From JBBTCJ01 sp038043285 (lineage in GTDB: Bacteria; Planctomycetota; Phycisphaerae; UBA1845), in NCBI GenBank assembly GCA_038043285.1, contig JBBTCJ010000037.1, positions 1 to 18,264 on the forward strand: 18,264 bases of DNA, read 5' to 3'. Under the pieces are notes generated by a model, which saw only the letters and a program-made list of their open reading frames with translations, searched no databases and had not been told where the DNA came from. Each line of letters starts with the position of its first letter. The stretch's first letter is position 1. The position numbers were made by a program, and so were the translations under genes. Shown here piece after piece: positions 15,316 to 18,264 of this stretch.

Positions 15316-15339
15316 GCCGCTGGAGTTTTATCCGGCGGC
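15316..15339 (+). terminator. Possible transcription terminator hairpin after the YchF-like gene
   Basis: GCCGCTGG (15316-15323) pairs with CCGGCGGC (15332-15339), seven Watson-Crick pairs and one G-U, with an 8-nt loop. It starts 5 nt after the stop codon. No T tract follows, so a classical intrinsic terminator is not proven. Confidence 0.3.
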
Positions 15340-15504
15340 CGGCGCCTCTCGTTTGAATCTGCCGGGGCTTGAAATCCAGCCTGGCCGGGATTGACGAACC
15401 ATCAGCCGGTTCGGCGTCGTCGGCGCGACCTGGCGCGCCAACACGCGTGTTTCTGCGACTTCCGCTCGTTCACGCTTGCGGCGCTGTTCAAACGGCCGGT
15501 CGCC

Positions 15505-15545
15505 TTTTATCAGAGCCGCGACCGTGAGGGAGCGGACCTTCTCGA
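15505..15545. repeat. Possible dispersed planctomycete-type intergenic repeat
   Basis: The stretch around 15512-15537 includes AGAGCCGCGACCGTGAGGGA. Read as protein it gives SRDREGA, a string I recall from spurious hypothetical proteins in planctomycete genomes, which suggests a repeated intergenic element. It sits in the 267-bp gap between the convergent YchF-like and Cys-rich genes. There is no second copy in this window, so the claim rests on recall only. The 63-codon frame across it is not credited as a gene. Confidence 0.25.
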
Positions 15546-15578
15546 ACCCGAAGATTTAAGTGCATCGGACCGCCGGCG

Positions 15579-17711
15579 CTAAGCGGGGCAGCGGCTCCCA
15601 CGAGGAATTGCGAACAGCCCTACGATCAACAAAAAGAAGTTCACTGCTCCGAACGCGCCGCACACATTGATCTGGCTTCCGGAGGTGTCCACCGGCTGAG
15701 GCTCGGCGTCCGAGGTCTCGATGGCCGTCTGTTCGCCGAGACTTTCATCGGTCTTGGAGCGCGATGGGCCAATAAGCTTTGCGCAGTCGTACGCAACAAA
15801 GGCCGCGCCGTCCGACATGAGGCCGCCGACCTCAAGTTCGACTTCGCTGTTCTGCGCCAGCGGGGCCAGTTGCAGCGCCGACACAAGAGCGGCCACCGAG
15901 AACGAAACCACCAAATCGCTGCGTCCGTCGCCGGCCAGGGCGTGACAGGCACAAGGCTCCCCCGTGAAGGGCGTGGCGACGTCGGTGATGGTCGACTTCG
16001 GTCCCGGCGGTCCTGCATTCGGCGCGACTGATCCACCGACGCCGTCAGCGCGTCGAAGGCGGATCGAAGCCACGTTGATGGATCGGACGTCGAGCGCGCC
16101 GGTGGGCGTGAGAGCGGCTTGGACGTAGCCCTGTCCATTCCGGGGCAACGCATTCGGGCACGCGCCGGGCTTGAGGTCCAGTCTCAGCCGAGCCTCGCCG
16201 AGACACTGACCGGTGTTGGGGTCGCAGGTTTGTCCCGGTCCGCAGGGAGGGGGGCCGCTCGCGCACGCACCGTCAGGGCTGCATTTCTCGTGCCCGTTGC
16301 AGGGGTCGGCGTCGTTGCAATCTGCGTCAGCCAGGCATTCGACGCAGCGATCGTCGGTTTCCCGGCAGAGAAGTCCCGTGCACGGGACCGTCCCGGCGGC
16401 GCAACCCAGCAGTGGATTGCAGGTCTCGTCGCCGTTGCAGAAGGCGCCGTCGCTACATGCGGCGTTGTCGGGCAAATGAATGCACCGATCGTTGATCTCG
16501 TCGCAAGAGTCTTTGGTGCAGCTTGCGCGGTCTCCGCAGAACGGCGGGGGACCAAGGCGGCAGCCGAGGGTCTCGTCGCAGGTCTCGCGACCGTTGCAGA
16601 ACTGCCCATCATCGCAGCGGGCGTCGGTGGGCGTGTGGGTACAGGAGTCGGAAATCGAATCGCAGGCGTCAACCGTGCATTCGACCGTGTCCGGGCACGT
16701 GGGTGGCGTACCGCTGAGGCAGCCCGTTGCGACCTGGCAGCGTTCGACGCCGGTGCAATACACGCCGTCGTCGCACAAGCTATCGTCGGGGGTGTGGGCA
16801 CATGCATCGCTCACCAAGTCGCAAGAATCCCCTGTACACGCGACGTCGTCGGAGCAGTCGGGAAGCGATCCCGCGACGCAGCCAAGTTGCACGTTGCACT
16901 GCTCCGTGCCGTTGCAGAAGACGCCGTCGCTGCAGCGGGCATGAACTGCAGCGCTGGTGCAGGAGTCAAGTTGGGCGTCGCACGCGTCGATCGTGCAATC
17001 GAGTGCATCGTCGCACGAAGGAGGCGTGCCTGGACGACACCCGGCGGATGTGCTGCAAGTTTCGGCGCCGTTGCAGAACAGGGCATCGTCACAGGCGGTG
17101 TCATCGGGAGCGCTTGAGCAAACGCCGGTGGCGAGGTCGCAATGGTCGATTGTGCAGGCGACCGCGTCGACGCAGTCCGCATCGGCGGTGCAGGGGATCG
17201 GGACGGTATACACCCAGAGATCAAAGTTGAAGGTGCGCGAATGGTTTCCGACAAATCCGGCGTCCTCCAAGCCGGTTACGGCGATGTCCAGGACGGCATT
17301 GCGAGCCGTTGCGCGGATGTCGACGACGGAGTCGCCGCGGCTGCCGATCGGCGTGGAACCCGCCCCCAGGCCGCACAAAGTATCGTTGGTGTTGTTGTTG
17401 TCGTTCTGACTGAATCCGGTGTTGCCCCCGACGACTTGGACCAAGAGTGCGCTGGCCGCGGTCGAGTCGGCGAAGTCGACGTCGATGACCGTCTTGGAAC
17501 TCGCAAGGGGGATCGTAATGCGGACCCAATCGACGTCCCCGGGGACGATGCTTCCGGAGGCGACCTGGAAACAGGGCGACCCGGCATAGGTCGCGGAGGG
17601 TCCGGGGCGGGAGTTGGAAAAATCGGGAGGCTCCGCAAGCGGCGGAACTGCCGGCGCCGCCGATCCAAGTACGAACGATAGACCTAAGGTAAGACCGGAA
17701 CGGCAATGCAT
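15579..17711 (-). CDS. Secreted Cys-rich repeat protein with C-terminal membrane anchor
   Basis: The protein has 710 residues. A signal peptide (~1-26, MHCRSGLTLGLSFVLGSAAP) starts it. Residues ~27-170 form an Asn/Ser/Thr-rich, beta-type domain (GDVDWVRITIP) like pre-peptidase or PPC-type adhesion folds. Residues ~174-207 are a partial repeat. Four units of exactly 53 residues follow (208-260, 261-313, 314-366, 367-419), each with eight cysteines in the pattern D-G-x-F-C-N-G-x-E-x-C...G-C...C-T-x-D-x-C-D, then two shorter units (420-503). A domain starting LRLDLKPGACPN (~509-520) resembles the 'IDIKPGS.PN' domain of planctomycete secreted proteins. An acidic linker leads to CGAFG plus a hydrophobic helix and IPRGSR, a sorting-like tail. 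It is likely displayed at or released from the cell surface; adhesion or binding is only a guess. ATG 17711 has TTGGAGGG about 7 nt upstream. An IS element ends about 127 bp upstream. Confidence 0.82.
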   Translation of the reverse strand: MHCRSGLTLGLSFVLGSAAPAVPPLAEPPDFSNSRPGPSATYAGSPCFQVASGSIVPGDVDWVRITIPLASSKTVIDVDFADSTAASALLVQVVGGNTGFSQNDNNNTNDTLCGLGAGSTPIGSRGDSVVDIRATARNAVLDIAVTGLEDAGFVGNHSRTFNFDLWVYTVPIPCTADADCVDAVACTIDHCDLATGVCSSAPDDTACDDALFCNGAETCSTSAGCRPGTPPSCDDALDCTIDACDAQLDSCTSAAVHARCSDGVFCNGTEQCNVQLGCVAGSLPDCSDDVACTGDSCDLVSDACAHTPDDSLCDDGVYCTGVERCQVATGCLSGTPPTCPDTVECTVDACDSISDSCTHTPTDARCDDGQFCNGRETCDETLGCRLGPPPFCGDRASCTKDSCDEINDRCIHLPDNAACSDGAFCNGDETCNPLLGCAAGTVPCTGLLCRETDDRCVECLADADCNDADPCNGHEKCSPDGACASGPPPCGPGQTCDPNTGQCLGEARLRLDLKPGACPNALPRNGQGYVQAALTPTGALDVRSINVASIRLRRADGVGGSVAPNAGPPGPKSTITDVATPFTGEPCACHALAGDGRSDLVVSFSVAALVSALQLAPLAQNSEVELEVGGLMSDGAAFVAYDCAKLIGPSRSKTDESLGEQTAIETSDAEPQPVDTSGSQINVCGAFGAVNFFLLIVGLFAIPRGSRCPA

Positions 17712-17837
17712 CGGATGCCCTCCAAGGTGGTGCGGGGCGTGGGCAGCCAGGCCGCGGAATGCACCTGGCGGGCCGCACCTGGTTCTTTTTCGGCAACGCG
17801 CCGCTACGGCGATCATCGGATTTCATGCGACGCTGGA

Positions 17838-17850
17838 GGTAGTGGTTCAC
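17838..17850 (-). repeat. Possible terminal inverted repeat of the IS1-like element
   Basis: GGTAGTGGTTCAC lies directly outside the transposase stop codon (17851-17853). Elements of this type normally end within a few bases of the transposase stop and often begin with GGT. The opposite end is beyond the window, so the inverted-repeat partner and the target duplication cannot be seen. Confidence 0.35.
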
Positions 17851-18264
17851 TTAGGTCCGATCGGCTCGGTTGATTCGCCCGCCATTCGCCAGCTTCCGTT
17901 CCTCGGTATCCAGCATCGCGGTTAGGTCGTCAATCGTCCATTCCCGATCAGCAATACCTGCCGCAACCGCCGGGGTCGTGCCGAGTGTCTTGTGCCGACG
18001 GATGAAATTGTAGTGGAAGTAGTGCAGCGCGATCGCATGTTCATGGTTCACCAACCGTTTGGAAAAGGCGTTCGTCAAGCGGGTGAATCGGCGTTGCGAC
18101 ATTCTAAGCGTGAGATTCTGCCGTTCGATGTAGCTCGTGCTGATATAGTCGCGGTCGGGTAGACCGATTACCGGGATTTTCTTCGACCCGTTGCACTTGC
18201 CAGGCGAATACTGAACCGTTTCAGAGCAAGTGAGACATTCGGCGTCGTCGAGTAACGGATGGTT
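17851..18264 (-). CDS. IS1-like transposase, C-terminal part (start outside window)
   Basis: The minus-strand frame is open from the window edge to TAA at 17851, giving 137 residues of the C-terminal part. Internal ATG 18102 is not the start, because the sequence before it is clearly part of the same protein: HPLLDDAECLTCSETVQY, then KIPVIGLPDRDYISTSYIER. The segment YIERQNLTLRMSQRRFTR contains the Glu expected as the last residue of the DDE triad, in a context like the ERxNLxLR of IS1 transposases. It is followed by LHYFHYNFIRRHKTLGTTPA, a string common in this transposase group. No frameshift or stop is seen, so the part present appears intact. The element lies upstream of the Cys-rich gene, in the same orientation, and could affect its transcription. 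Confidence 0.85.
   Translation of the reverse strand, partial: NHPLLDDAECLTCSETVQYSPGKCNGSKKIPVIGLPDRDYISTSYIERQNLTLRMSQRRFTRLTNAFSKRLVNHEHAIALHYFHYNFIRRHKTLGTTPAVAAGIADREWTIDDLTAMLDTEERKLANGGRINRADRT

Noticed and set aside
15391..15582. 63-codon plus-strand frame between the YchF-like and Cys-rich genes
   Set aside because: No ribosome binding site, a TTG start, Arg-rich composition, and it overlaps the end of the Cys-rich gene and a probable repeat.
16119..17117. Long open frame of 332 codons on the plus strand
   Set aside because: It lies antisense to the Cys-rich repeats. The regular GC-rich codons of the repeats remove stops on the other strand. The translation is low complexity and matches no family.
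16184..17254. Tandem 159-bp periodicity first considered as a CRISPR-like or satellite array
   Set aside because: The period is the coding repeat of 53 residues. The DNA units are diverged, lack constant repeats with spacers, and are explained by the protein.

Overview
This 18.3 kb window is a GC-rich bacterial chromosome segment with codons ending mostly in G or C. The best guess for the host is a member of the Planctomycetota (PVC superphylum). This rests on a very long GreA-type factor of the kind known from Chlamydia, a large secreted Cys-rich repeat protein carrying an 'LDLKPG.CPN' domain common in planctomycete secreted proteins, a PEGA lipoprotein and a eukaryote-like transketolase. 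No rRNA, tRNA or CRISPR array was seen. The assignment comes from recall of protein families, not from a search.

Layout. At 1-596 (+) lies the 3' part of an enoyl-CoA hydratase/isomerase (PaaG-like). At 818-2764 (+) is transketolase, followed by a small exported protein (2884-3507, +) that converges on a DUF456 membrane protein (3566-4090, -). A divergent promoter region of about 175 bp, with an 8-bp inverted repeat, separates DUF456 from a MEMO-family protein (4266-5141, +). D-3-phosphoglycerate dehydrogenase (5200-6813, +) and a ROK sugar kinase (6810-7805, +) follow, the last two joined by an ATGA overlap. Facing them on the minus strand is a small cluster in the order CBS-domain protein, YfcE-type phosphodiesterase, PEGA lipoprotein (9373 down to 7860). 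Upstream of it is a 483-bp stretch (9374-9856) with a short open frame, a possible frameshifted gene remnant and a perfect 14-bp hairpin.

Next on the minus strand is an ATP-grasp ligase (11670-10561) overlapping a HAD phosphatase (10561-9857) at TGATG, which looks like one operon. Divergent from it, on the plus strand, are a 737-residue protein ending in a complete Gre-factor module (11937-14150) and a divergent YchF/Ola1-like P-loop NTPase (14247-15311). The minus strand then carries a 710-residue secreted protein with Cys-rich repeats of exactly 53 residues and a sorting-like C-terminal tail (17711-15579). The window closes with the C-terminal part of an IS1-like transposase (17851-18264 and beyond, -), whose end lies just upstream of the Cys-rich gene.

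Most genes are housekeeping: pentose phosphate pathway, serine synthesis, hexose phosphorylation, transcription elongation. They are interleaved with lineage-type envelope and secreted proteins. No defence system or complete novel operon is evident. The points most worth following are the giant Gre fusion, the YchF variant with a remodelled switch II, the 53-residue Cys-rich array with its C-terminal tail, the uncharacterised ATP-grasp/HAD pair, and the odd intergenic block at 9374-9856.
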